DNA of 64,000 nt from Penium margaritaceum (Eukaryota > Streptophyta > Zygnematophyceae > Desmidiales > Peniaceae), in the NCBI GenBank assembly GCA_023375785.1, contig SZWC01000081.1:490220-554219 (forward strand), written 5' to 3'. Positions within the stretch are counted from its first letter, which is position 1. Each line of letters begins with the position of its first letter. The translations under genes and the position numbers were made by a program. Positions 44,747 through 55,189 of the stretch are shown here, piece by piece. A model generated the notes under the pieces. That model was not told the DNA's origin. It was given only the letters and a program-made list of their open reading frames with translations, and did no database searches.

Positions 44747-45280
44747 TGTTGGTTTTTAGGCACCTCTCATTGTGCTCTGTTGTGTCCTCCCGGCTTGTGT
44801 ACTGCGGCATGCAGATGACTGACGGTGAGACGGAACACTGCTGAAGCATCATCCGGTGGAGCCTCGTCCCTTAGGCGGATGACGTGCCCAGCTCCATCGG
44901 CGAGCCTCCACAACAATCATGTTGCTGGCGGTAGCTACCTCTCCAGGTGCTACCCGCGTGCGTCTTGTGCCAGATCTGACCGCGCCGTTGCACTCGCAGT
45001 GTCATGTCTAGTTTGGGGTCCGAGTTTAAGAATTTTTGGACATGGTTGTGGTTGGGATGATTATGGCCTAGGCACTGCTTGGGTTTAGGTTGTCATAGCT
45101 CCTTGCTGCTATTTTTGTATGATGATTCTAACCGCACAACTGCATTCACAGTGTGGATATTTTGGTTAGGACCAGTTTTCAGGAAAAACGGACGACACGC
45201 GGTTCTGGGGCTGTCGGCTGCCTGGCTGGGCTCATCGAGAAAACTCAACCTGCCAAAAAACTAGAAAGTTCCGGCTCCCC
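44747..45280 (+). repeat. Copia-B copy 1 3' LTR, partial
   Basis: TGTTGGTTTT... after a gggggag tract. It aligns with 60490-61010 through the cagttttcagg and cggacgac blocks, then similarity ends at the foldback-like element. Confidence 0.75.
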
Positions 45281-45310
45281 CTATTTTGTCACTCGTGACC
45301 CTCATATACC

Positions 45311-45465
45311 CCTCCGTTGGAACAATAAGCCCCATCTATCCCTCCATCGGAATGATAAGCCCCATCTGCCCCTCCGTCAGAACGATAAGCCTCATCCGCC
45401 CCTCCGCTAAAACGATAAGCCTCATCCGCCCTCATCCAAAATGAGAAGCTTCATCCGCCCCAATT
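45311..45465 (-). repeat. 30-bp tandem array, left arm
   Basis: Units start at 45311, 45341, 45371, 45401 and about 45431, exactly 30 bp apart. Confidence 0.93.
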
Positions 45466-45510
45466 CGGCAAAAAAAAGCCCAATCCGTCTCCCCCCCCCC
45501 CGTTTTCACC

Positions 45511-45546
45511 ATGCTCAAACATCGACGCATGTCGTTGCTTAAGCAT
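45511..45546. repeat. Hairpin shared with 5516-5551
   Basis: atgctcaaacat / gttgcttaagcat stem around cgacgcatgtc. The loop is conserved with 5516-5551, and the stem has changed on both sides yet still pairs at most positions. Confidence 0.55.
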
Positions 45547-46270
45547 GGCAAAATCGGGCATGCCGTGCCAGAATGCTGCCCTCCATCGCGGCCGTCGCGA
45601 TGGAGGGCCGCGATAGCATCGAGGGGCGGGAGAGGGGGTGGGATTACCGGCCGACATCCGTCGGTCGGCACTTCCTCGACTGCCGCCCCCCCCCCCCCCC
45701 CCCCCCCCGCCTCTCGGAGCCCACCAGCCCACCCATCCGCCCGTCGATCAAGGCCCTCGTGACTGAGGGCCGCGATGGAACGGGTGGCCGGTGGGCTGCC
45801 AGGAGACGGTGGAGAGTGGAGGGAGATCCGCCGGGGATTCCGGCCGACGGGCATCCGTAGGAATGCCCGATCGATGAATGGGGAGTCAATTTTTTTTTTT
45901 ATGTTTTCTTTAACATGTTGTTCAAATTTATACACTCCTTTCAGATACAAACTCTAGACAAACCCATTCCGTCATTACACTCGGGGTTTTAGGGTTTATC
46001 TTTGCACAGGCACCTGCAGGGCCTCACGGTAACGGGGCCTTGCAGGTTCCCTTTCAACTCATGGGGAGTCTTGGATCCCCCATGCAAACTCCCCGTACAC
46101 CACTTATAAAAAATCAAAAACCCTTCCATGAAGGAGTTTGTGATACTTGGGTAGAGAAATGTGACATGAGCATGTCGACGCTGCATCCATGGGACATCCA
46201 CATGCTATCTTTCGACAAACCAAACGGGTATATCATTTTTTTTCTATGCTTAAAAACTTGCATCATTGTA

Positions 46271-46463
46271 GGAGGGCCGAGTCAGGCTTATTGTTCTGGG
46301 GTAGGGGCAGATGAGGTTTATCATTCTGGCGGAGGGGCGGATGAGGCTTATCGTTCTGGCGAAGGGGCGGATGGGGCTAACCATTCTGACGGAGGAACGG
46401 ATGGGGCTTATCATTCCGGCGGAGGGGTGGATGGGCATTTTTATCCGAAGCGAGGGGTATATG
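46271..46463 (+). repeat. 30-bp tandem array, right arm
   Basis: Units start at 46271, 46301, 46331, 46361, 46391, 46421 and 46451 (the last partial), exactly 30 bp apart. Inverted relative to the left arm. Confidence 0.93.
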
Positions 46464-46478
46464 GACGTTCCGCCCAAA

Positions 46479-46517
46479 AAACTGTACAGGTCGATACGAC
46501 GTCGACCTGTACAGTTT
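46479..46517. repeat. Inverted repeat at the Copia-C LTR edge
   Basis: aaactgtacaggtcga (46479-46494) and its exact complement (46502-46517) around 7 nt. The right arm belongs to the LTR; the left arm is an inverted extra copy outside it. Confidence 0.9.
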
Positions 46518-47122
46518 ACTGTGACCACTCGGCCGTGTCCATGCTCGTGCAGATCCCTGATGCGGACCCGGGTGGCACCGGGGCGTCGTCTGGTGGTGGA
46601 CTACCTGCTCGGAGCTGTTCGACGGTTGCCCCAGAGTCCTGGACGATGTCTGGGACCTTCTGCAGTTTTTCTGCAACTTGTAGGATTTTATCGGTGGACT
46701 GGCCGTGGGTCCGATTTGTATGTTTTTGCATTGTGTGTCCACCGTTTGTTGCCGGATGCATGCATCTGATCAGTCAAAGCCTCCGGCTTGAGATTCTGCA
46801 CGTGTAGGTTCAGACGGCGTAGGGTTCTGGCTTGTCTATGCTGAGTTACGGCCAAAACAGTGGGTTTGCGCCGGTTTTAGGACATATCTTGCACTGCCGC
46901 GTGCGACACCTACCGTGCGCCGCGGCAGGTACTTATGCCATGGACCTGTCATTTGTCATTCCTGTCTACAATTGCTATTGAAGCATTCTGACACTTTGCC
47001 TTGTGTCGCCCAACCAGACCCTTGCCGTTGTGTACACGACTTGTGACTGTCGTCACCGTCTGACTAAGCAATGACGCCTAGTCAGGGGCAATATCGCTAG
47101 GAAGGTTCCATGCATTTTGTCA
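46498..47122 (+). repeat. Copia-C 5' LTR
   Basis: Aligned with 53855-54486 from the gacctgtac block to ...TTTTGTCA. The first ~20 bp are replaced by the inverted-repeat junction. Confidence 0.82.
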
Positions 47123-47134
47123 TGGTATCAGAGC
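47123..47134 (+). other. Copia-C primer-binding site
   Basis: tggtatcagagc directly after the LTR: an exact match to the initiator tRNA-Met type site. Confidence 0.9.
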
Positions 47135-47317
47135 AGCGAGACCCCTCTCACTGAGCTGCACCGCAGAGACGCAGCTCTGGCAGCAGCAGTGAGAGTCACT
47201 GCCGCCGCCGTATCCTGGAACTTGTTGTAGCCGTTTTCAACAACGACATCGTCACGTAGTTCCCACCACCTCATCGGGTGAGCTGCGGCATTTACTAGTT
47301 CCAGCAGCAAAGTTGAG

Positions 47318-47346
47318 TAGCAGCAGCAGCAGCAGCAGCAGCAGCA
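47318..47346. repeat. (AGC)n run
   Basis: About nine AGC triplets in the Copia-C leader, within a broader AGC/GCA-rich stretch (47280-47560). Confidence 0.9.
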
Positions 47347-47693
47347 CTGGGTGGTAACTGCAGCCATATCTGGCTGCCAGCTTGTACAAAAAAAAAGGGA
47401 GTAGCAACTCGCAGCAGCAGCTTACGGCGGTGGATGGGAGCACTGGTAGCGCACAACGACAGCAGCTTGTAGCAGTAGTGGCATCAGCAGCCGCTAGCAG
47501 CAACATCAACGGAGCAGCAGTAGCAGAATTAGCAGCAGCAGCACAGTGGCATTGCAGCTGCTACAGCGATAGCAACAACAACTATGTAGAAACTGTGCAA
47601 CACTGCGCAAAAACTACATAGCATTGCGCAGGCCTGCGTGGCACTACGCAGGCCTGCGCAGCCCATACCCAGTTGCGAGCAAGGGCGCAACGA

Positions 47694-48352
47694 GGTCACC
47701 CCCACCGGCCGCGCAAAGATTGTGTGACCTCCACACAAAAAATTGTTGGCATAAAATACGTAAGTGTAAAAAACGCTAACATCATAAAAATTCTAGCGTT
47801 TTTTTGCTAGCGTAAAAATGCTGACGTCATCATCGACTGTGCTGACGTCAATAATTTCGTGGTCAAACGTCGTTTTTTCTAAGCGTTTCAACTCGTCAAG
47901 AAACGCTGTCGGTTTCTTGTTTGGAGCATTTTTTACGTTCGGCCCCATACTAAGTGCTGACATGCTTCCGACTGGTGACAAGGACAAAGGACCACCTCAT
48001 CCCTCCTTCTCCTCCTCAGGGGNGGTCACCCCCACCGGCCGCGCAAAGATTGTGTGACCTCCACACAAAAAATTGTTGGCATAAAATACGTAAGTGTAAA
48101 AAACGCTAACATCATAAAAATTCTAGCGTTTTTTTGCTAGCGTAAAAATGCTGACGTCATCATCGACTGTGCTGACGTCAATAATTTCGTGGTCAAACGT
48201 CGTTTTTTCTAAGCGTTTCAACTCGTCAAGAAACGCTGTCGGTTTCTTGTTTGGAGCATTTTTTACGTTCGGCCCCATACTAAGTGCTGACATGCTTCCG
48301 ACTGGTGACAAGGACAAAGGACCACCTCATCCCTCCTTCTCCTCCTCAGGGG
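47694..48352. repeat. Direct duplication around a single N (assembly)
   Basis: 47694-48022 and 48024-48352 read the same over 329 bp, separated by one N at 48023. This is the pattern of two contig ends that overlap but were joined without merging, not a biological tandem repeat. Confidence 0.88.
47822..47850. promoter_or_regulatory. Paired TGACGTCA motifs
   Basis: The 8-bp palindrome tgacgtca, the core bound by bZIP/TGA-type factors, occurs at 47822-47829 and 47843-47850 (again at 48152 and 48173 in the duplicate). It lies in the AT-rich Copia-C leader, upstream of gag. A control role is inferred only from the motif. Confidence 0.4.
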
Positions 48353-49720
48353 TCTTGAGTCCACGCTTGCAAGCTATTGAGGACTTGCAAAGTCAGCAGG
48401 ATGAGATATGTCACCTACGGCAGCAAAACGACGCCATCCGCACGCTCACTGATCTTCTTCGGAGTCAGTCCACGGCTCCACAACAGACCTCCGGGGGGTT
48501 CGGCGGTGTCACACCCTCTACACAGCACTCAGTATCTACACCACTTCTTGGATCCTTCGGAGGAGGACCCTGACATGCCAGGCATGGAGGATGACACTCT
48601 GGAGGATACGACCCGCCACTTCTTGATCCTTTGGAGGAGGACCCTGACATACCAGGCATGGAGGATGACACTCTGGAGAGGGAGATTCGCGTACTTCAGA
48701 AGCGTCTCCGCCAAGTGCACACGTGTTCCGATTCCCTGTTCCCGGAGATCCGATCCTTGCGTGAGCCCTACCTCGGTGACTTTCCTCATCCCAGTATCTT
48801 CCCCATCCCTCGTCTTTCCCATCCAATGGTTGCTCTCCCTATGGAGCGGCAACCTAAGGACTTTGAGCCACCGCCCCCACGATATGTCAGCGAGGACGCC
48901 TTTGACTGCTGGGAGAACCTCTTCCAGGTCTGGGCCACTTCAGAGGCAGTTTGGTCCTACTACCACAGTCCCTACTAAGTTACGGGCCGTGGTCAGGTGC
49001 TGACAATGGCTCGGGCGATGCGCAAGCTCCTTTACGCCATGCCTCGCGTGACTGTCGTGGACTTTCACCCCTTCCTTGGAGAGGCCGGCACAGGCACGGG
49101 TAATGACCCACGTCGAGGCTTGGAGAAGGAATTGTCCCTGTTTGCTGCAGAGATGCACGCCACCCACAAGAATCACATCCGTGCCTTCCACTCCCTTCGT
49201 CAGGGACCTGCCGATCCCGCAATCGATTACTGGCGGTGCGCCCTGTGCATCCACACTCGCCTTGGGACCTTAAGAGGTACACAGCTTTGGGCGCTTCGGA
49301 CAATCATGATCGGAGTCTGTCTTGAGCATGCCGACATCTTCTTGGGGTACAGCGATGCCACGCTTGAGCCCTTTTCCACCTCTCTTCAGCTTCTTCCTTG
49401 CGCCCATCAGCTTTTCCTCAAGGTGAATTCCGCCCGTGAGGCAGCCGTCGCCCATCAGGAGAGTTCTCTTGTTGCACCGGTGATCGTGTCACCACCGACG
49501 CCTCTCTCGTAGTTCCCTTCTCCACTCTCTGGCACACCCTCCTCTTCCCCTTCCACCCCGGCTACCCTGACACAGACGTAGGGTGTGGCAGTAGCTGCAG
49601 AGGGGAAGATGGGACAAAAGAAGCGTGGCTTGGGCCAGTAGCAGTCATAACAACAACAGTTATAAACCGGTAGCAATGCACGTACAATTCACTACTACAA
49701 CTGTGGAGGCAATCAACCCT
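48290..49720 (+). pseudogene. Copia-C gag
   Basis: Coiled-coil-like start LQAIEDLQSQQDEICHLRQQ (48370-48430). Capsid pieces at 48631-49512 (RQPKDFEPPPPRYVSEDAFD, MRKLLYAMPRVTVVDF, RTIMIGVCLEHADIF) follow, then a degenerate zinc-knuckle region near 49690. A short repeat (ggaggaggaccctgacat...) occurs twice at about 48556-48660. Fossil. Confidence 0.72.
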
Positions 49721-50142
49721 ACACCGAGTGCGAACAGAGCACTTGCGGTCTGTAAGCTGCACACGCACAACGGTCTGTGTCAAGCAGCAGATCCTCTGGT
49801 TGTGTGACGACCACGACCACAGGAGTTCCCGTTTCCTCACCGGCGAGCAGCGGAGACCCAGACACCCGTGACCGCACCATCGCCGAGCTCTGTCAGCTCC
49901 TGGCGCTTCGCTCTCAGGGAGGTACGAGTGTTTCTTCACAGCCGGGTGGTTCACAGAGTGTCTATTTGTCTGTTCTCGTATCTTGTGAGGATTCGTGTGG
50001 GGGAGCACAGCTGGCATGTGATGATGATGGGCCTGAAAGTATAGATTGGATTTCTGAGTCTCACTTGTGTGCCCTTCGTCATTCTCCATCCTTGGTTGCC
50101 GGGTTCCTGTCTGTAGCTGAGTGATCCATTTCCCATTGCATA

Positions 50143-51290
50143 GTGACGTCCTCGAGTCGTGATTCGGGTGGTACTTGGATCATCCATTCCGGTGCCACTC
50201 ACCACATGACCTGTCGTCGTAGTGACTTTGTTGTCCTCGGTCCTGTGGCGTCTGTTCACTCCGTTCACAGAGGCTCTGGTCAGTCCTTGCCAGTTCAGAG
50301 TGTTAGGGTTGTGTGCTTTGATGGTCTTTCTAGCCCCTTGTATCTTTCTGACGTGTTTTTTGTGCCTGACCTTGAGCTCAGCTTGCTCTCTATGCGTGCG
50401 TGCACTCTGATGGGACTCTCTGTGGAGCACACTACAGACTCTGCGAGAGTGACTGCTCTTGATACTCGCACTATTGTTCTTTGTTTCTCTCTTGTGGATG
50501 ATCTGAATCGTGCTCCTCGGATCTCTTCTTCTCCTTGCCCTTCCCCTCCTCGTGTCTTTGTCATTGGTGTTTTGTCTGCTGAGCACCAGCGCCTGCTACA
50601 TCGTCGTCTCTGTCATGTGGGCTCTGATACTGTGTCAAACTTTTTTAGGACACAACCAGTACTCAGTCTAAACGCAGCCTCTTTCATGAAGCCGCCTAAG
50701 ACCGATTGTTTGTTCTGCGCACAGGGTAAGATGCATCGTTGCACCTACCCTGACTCCCATTCTCAAGCCCTTTGTCCTCTCGAGCTGGTTCATTTGGACC
50801 TTCTCGGTCCTCTACCTGTCGAGTCTTTGTTTGATCGGGGCCGGTACTTCCTGACCCTGACCGATGACTTCTCGCGGATGTGGTGGGTCTATAGCCTACA
50901 CCAGAAGAGTGATACCACTCTAGTAGTTCATCTCTAGCTAGTGATGGCTGAGCGTCGGTCTTGCCACTCGCTACATACCTTCTACTCGGACCGCGACGGC
51001 GAGTTTCTTGGCGAGATGGACATTTTCTTTGTCGAGCGCGGGGTTTTTCACCAGGTCTCTGCTCCTGCCACTCCTCAGCAGAACGGTGTCTCTTAGCGTT
51101 GGAACCGTACCATGGAGGATGCAGTTCGTGCTATGCGGTCTGAGTGTGGTCTCCTGGAATCCTTTGCCTTTGAAGGATTTGCCTACATGACGTGGGTCTG
51201 GAACTGCCTCTCGCACGGTTCTCTTCTCAACCACATTACACCGTATGATCTCTAGTTTGGCCACTGTGCCGATCTGCGTCTTGCTCGTGT
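50143..51290 (+). pseudogene. Copia-C protease and integrase
   Basis: One 264-codon stretch carries the protease site region (WIIHSGATHHMTC), DVFFVPDLELSLLSMRACTL, the GAG-pre-integrase part (DCLFCAQGKMHRCTYPDS) and the integrase start (LVHLDLLGPLPVESLFDRG). The rest of the integrase, with QNGVS and WNRTMEDAVRAMR, runs to about 51290. Fossil. Confidence 0.82.
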
Positions 51291-51734
51291 CTGCAGCTCA
51301 GTGGCTTCTGTGTGGTACACCAAGGATCAGTAGTGGTGTCGCTTGTGTGCCTTCGTCGGCATCTGTCCACGGTTGAAGGCCTGGCGTTTTTGGAACCCTG
51401 CTCATCGTCGCATTGTTGAGTCCCGTGATGCGCTCTTCTTTGAGTCTCTCACCTACCGCGACCTGTCCTCGATTGTGTCTATGTCTGTCGCACACGTTCC
51501 TACATGTGAGGTTTCTTGACGGACGGGGGAGACTGAGCCTACAAGCACCTCTCGTCCGGCTGATGTGTCCATTCGAGCCCCCTCCATTTCTCGGTCTCCA
51601 GCTTTTGATGACCCGACGATCATCGCTGTTGACCCAGAGACCTCTCCCGCCCATCCTGTCTCTCATCTCCTGCGCCCTCGTGCCCCATTGACACCCATGA
51701 TGTTATCCCTCTCTCCACTGGTACTCCTGTCTCC

Positions 51735-53159
51735 GTGGGTGGTCCTACTGCCACACCCAGTCCTGCGTCTCCCATCACTTCACTAGCCTCTCCTCCCATA
51801 GCATCACATGCCCCTGTGCCTCACTCCTCACCGGATGTGGTCGTGCCTGTCTCTGAGCCTGAGGTGAGCCTTTTGAGCCCAAGCTACTCGTGTGAGCCCG
51901 GCAGTTGTCTTCGACTGTTGGGTTCCAGAGCCCAGCGAGTGTCAGGTCCCGCACCCAGGCTCTCCACTCCCAGCATTGCGAGTGGCGATCCCGGCACAAA
52001 GGCCCTCCGCCTGAGTGTCCGTACAGTTCAAGCAAAGGTACATCCAACGTGTCCTATAGGGCACGATCTGGTCACTCGCCAATTTCGTACCGCTTGTGAT
52101 GTAGCAGGTGACCTTGTGGTCGTCAGGCCCATTTGTGAGGCCTGTGCACTCGCCACTCAGAGCTCTCCTTCATTGGCGCCTGATCCGGGTACACTGAGGG
52201 ACATCCTCTCATCAGAGGATGCCGATGCCTGGCATACCGAAAGCGAGGATGAGCTTCGTGCCATCCGAGAGCACGGAGTTTATGAGTTAGTCGACCTTCG
52301 ACCTTGGAGGAAGGCGATTCAGGTCAAGTGGGTCTTTTGGAAGAAGGTGATGCCAGATGGCTCACTAAAATGCCACAAGGCTCGCTTGGTTGTCAAGGGG
52401 TACTCTCAGATCAAGGGCGTTGATTACACTAACACCTTTGTCCCTGTCGGCTGCATGACCTCAACTCACGCTCTGTTTGGTGTGGTGGCTCAACATGACT
52501 GGGAACTACACCAGATGGATGTGAACAATGCGTTCCTCCATGGTTCTCTAGATGAGGAGATTTATGTGGCCCAGCCAGAAGGATTTGAGGAAGGTGAAAA
52601 GGTCTGGCGCTTGTGCAAGTCCTTGTACGGACTCAAGCAGTCTCCTCGGTGCTACAACCAGGAAACTACATGCACTCTGACTCATACGGGATATGTACGG
52701 AGCGAGGTAGATCCCTCTCTCTTCATCCGACATGCGCCTGAGTGGTTCACCGCCATCTCGGTCTATGTGGACGACGTCCTGATCGCGTCTCCCTCCATGG
52801 AGGCCATGAAGGAGGCCAAGGCGGTCCTCCTGACTATCTTTAGGATGAAGGACCTTGGTGTTGCAGTGGTGTTTCTTGGCATGGCGATCGTACAAGATTG
52901 CAGACACCGGACGCTTCTGTTGCATCAGGCCCAATACGCACGTGTTGTGGGAGAGCGCTTTAGTGACCTCCTTGGCACAATGCCCACGGCCTCCACACCT
53001 CTCACACCTGACAGGCATGACGCCCTGAAGGTGGACGATCCCACACAGCATGGAGAGACAGTGGATGTGACCTTGTACCTCCGCCTCATCGGATCTCTGA
53101 TGTACCTGCCCACTACCAAACGCCTTGAAATCGCTTTTGCCGTCAACCTCCTTGCATAG
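51735..53159 (+). pseudogene. Copia-C reverse transcriptase region
   Basis: A 474-codon stretch. A Pro/Ser-rich linker is followed by RT with VYELVDLRPWRKAIQVKWVF, QMDVNNAFLHGSLDEEIYV, LYGLKQSPRCYNQ and the active-site YVDDVL at about 52765-52782, then FLGMAIVQD and LRLIGSLMYLPTTKRLEIAF. The longest open pol segment of this element; still a fossil overall. Confidence 0.87.
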
Positions 53160-53750
53160 TTTTCATAGGCTCCACGTGCTAGAGCCCTCCAGGCGGCTGT
53201 GCAAGTGGTGCGGTACGTGGTTTCCACGCCGTACCTCGGACTCTGCTTTCGCCAGCAATGCTCGGTGGTTCTTGATGGCTACACCGTCAACGACTAGGCC
53301 TGGATTCCAGATGGACGCAGTCGCAACGGTTACGTGTTCCTGCTCTGTGGTACCGTTGTATCCTGGCGTAGTGGAAAGCACGGCTGCATTGCACGTAGCT
53401 CGTCTGAGGTACAATATGTTGCTCTAGGTGTAAGGGCTGCTAAGGCAGTGTGGCTGCAGCGCCTGTTCCTTGAGCTGGGTCAGTCAGTGCTCACCATTGT
53501 TCTTCGCTGTGACGACTAGAGTGCTCTTGCCATTGCGAAAAATTCTGGTGTTTTTCATGCTCGCACGAAGCACATTGCAGTTGAACATCACTTCGTGCAT
53601 GATCTGGTGGAGCGACACGTGTTTTCCGTCATATGGGTTGGCACTGACATGCATCGTGCTGACTATTTTACAAAGGCACTAGCGCGCAAGAAGTTCCTGC
53701 TGGTCATTCGTTTCATTGGGCTTCGCCCCTTGCCTGAGAGTGGTTGATTG
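53160..53750 (+). pseudogene. Copia-C RNase H
   Basis: Pieces matching the Copia RNase H: GRSRNGYVFLLCGTVVSWRS, SSEVQYVALGVRAAKAVWLQ, then KHIAVEHHFVHDLVE. Followed by the gggggag tract. Fossil. Confidence 0.75.
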
Positions 53751-53854
53751 CGGGGTGTTTCTGTGCCTGTTTCATGACTGTTTCTGCACTCGTCCTTGCA
53801 ATTGTTTCAGTGCTACACGTGTATGGACATGCGTACCTTCGGGTCATGGGGGAG

Positions 53855-54486
53855 TGTTCTGATTTGTGACGTTCCTGTTGACCTGTACGGTCTACTGTGA
53901 CCACTCGGCCGTGTCTATGCTCGTGCCGATCCGTGATGTGGACCCAAGTGGCACCGGGGCATCGTCTGGTGATGGACTACCTTTCGAAGCTGATCGATGG
54001 ACCTAGATGTTGTTAGGGACCTTCTGCATTTTCTCTGCAACTTGTAGGATTTTATTGGTGGACTGGCCGTGGGTCCGATTTGCATGTTTTTGCATTATGT
54101 GACCACCGTTTGTTGCCGGATGCATGCATGTGACCAGTCGTAGCGTCCGGCTTGAGATTTTGCACGTGTAGGTTCAGAAGATGTAGCGTTCTCACTTGTC
54201 TACGCTCAGTTACGGCCAAAACAGTGGTTTTGGGCCGGTTTTTGGACAGATCTTGCACTGTTGTGTGCGACTCCCGCCGTACAACGCGACAGGTACTTAT
54301 GCCATGGAACAGTCATTTGTCATTCCTCTTTGTAAATGCTATTGAAGCATTTTGACACTTTGCCTTGTTTCGCCTAGCCAGACCCTTGTCGATGTGTGCA
54401 CGACTTGTGACAATCGTCAGAGTTTGACCAAGAATTTACGCCTAGTCAGCGGCAATATCGCTAGGAAGCTTCCACGCATTTTCTCA
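53855..54486 (+). repeat. Copia-C 3' LTR
   Basis: TGTTCTGATTTGTGACG...TTTTCTCA, 632 bp, after a catgggggag polypurine tract. Confidence 0.83.
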
Positions 54487-54602
54487 CTCTAAATACCATT
54501 TATTCTCAGTTGCTAATCACTAATTCTTAGTTTATGTCTATCTTCCTTGCACTAACTCCCTAGCGCAAAGGTTTCCCCTCACAAGTCTCAAAGTAGCCAA
54601 TG
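54487..54602. other. Unassigned spacer between Copia elements
   Basis: 116 bp, AT-rich, no motif recognised; probably older flanking DNA. Confidence 0.4.
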
Positions 54603-54790
54603 GTATTGGTTTTTTCCGCATCTCTCATTGTGCTTTGTTGTGTTCTCCCGACTTAAGTACATCGGCGTGCAGATGACTGACGGCGAGACTTGACGCTGCT
54701 AGAGCGTTATCCGGTGGAGCCGACACACACTGAGGCTCTCTCGCAGTTCGCTAGAGCCTCCTCCCTCCGGTGACGTGCTCAGCTCCAAGG
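54603..54790 (+). repeat. Copia-B copy 2 5' LTR, partial
   Basis: Aligns with 60490-60670 (gcatctctcattgtgc, gactgacggcgagactt, agagcctcctccctccgg blocks), then jumps to unrelated leader sequence. Confidence 0.75.
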
Positions 54791-55009
54791 GTGGGAAAGA
54801 AAACTTATTCCAGTAGCAGTAGCAGATCATGTCATAGCAGCCGCTCACGCCAGCCATCTTGGGCTGACGTCACTGTTGACATTAGTAGCACACAAAACAA
54901 AAAAACATTAACCCAAGAGAGGCTCACCAAAACCATGGCTAACAGCCCCAATGGGGAGGGGTCCTCCTCCGTTGGGGGAACCCGAGGGCGGGTAACCCCC
55001 TATTTTTGC

Positions 55010-55160
55010 AGCAGCTGCAACAGCTACAACAGCAACAGCGGTAATAACAGAGCAGTAGCAGCAGCAACAATAATAGCAGTAGCAGCGGCAGCAACACCAG
55101 TAAGAGCAACAGCACAAGGAACAGCAATAGCAACAACGGAAGTAGCAGCAACCAACAAGC
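55010..55160. repeat. AGC/AAC-rich simple repeat in gag leader
   Basis: Imperfect agcagcaacaac-type triplets, Gln/Ser/Asn-rich in one frame. Typical low-complexity gag start. Confidence 0.8.
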
Positions 55161-55189
55161 ATCGTTGCCGACACCCCTGATCCCTTAGC

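Larger units (their letters stand above)
43020..45280 (+). mobile_element. Copia-B copy 1, 3' portion
   Basis: A Gly/Pro-rich linker repeat (43030-43270), RT pieces (MDVSNAFLHG near 43290; VYVDDLLIVSQNASVIQRIKDL near 43538-43600), RNase H (43820-44450), a gggggag polypurine tract and the first part of a 3' LTR (44747-45280). It aligns with Copia-B copy 2 (58200-61000). No gag, protease or integrase. Several interruptions. Confidence 0.8.
45303..46463. mobile_element. Foldback-like element with inverted 30-bp arrays
   Basis: The left array (45311-45465) and right array (46271-46463) are reverse-complement versions of one 30-bp unit (cctccg..gaa.gataagcc.catc.gcc). At least five units lie on the left and six to seven on the right. 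The extreme ends share catatacccctc (45303-45314 and complement of about 46452-46463). The ~800-bp centre has C-runs, an A/T-run and a hairpin, and no gene. Long TIRs built from short tandem repeats are typical of foldback elements. The family is unknown and no transposase is present. Confidence 0.75.
46498..54486 (+). mobile_element. Copia-C, both LTRs, broken
   Basis: LTR (46498-47122, lacking about 20 bp at its start), primer site, gag, protease, integrase, RT, RNase H, and 3' LTR (53855-54486). The LTRs differ visibly, so it is old. Related to Copia-A across gag, protease and RT but a distinct family. Roughly ten interruptions. It contains one assembly gap (48023) with a duplicated flank. 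Confidence 0.87.

Noticed and set aside
46040-46807. 255-codon plus-strand ORF
   Set aside because: It runs through the 30-bp tandem array and into the Copia-C LTR. 30 bp is a multiple of three, so the array stays open by chance; no domain or codon signal.
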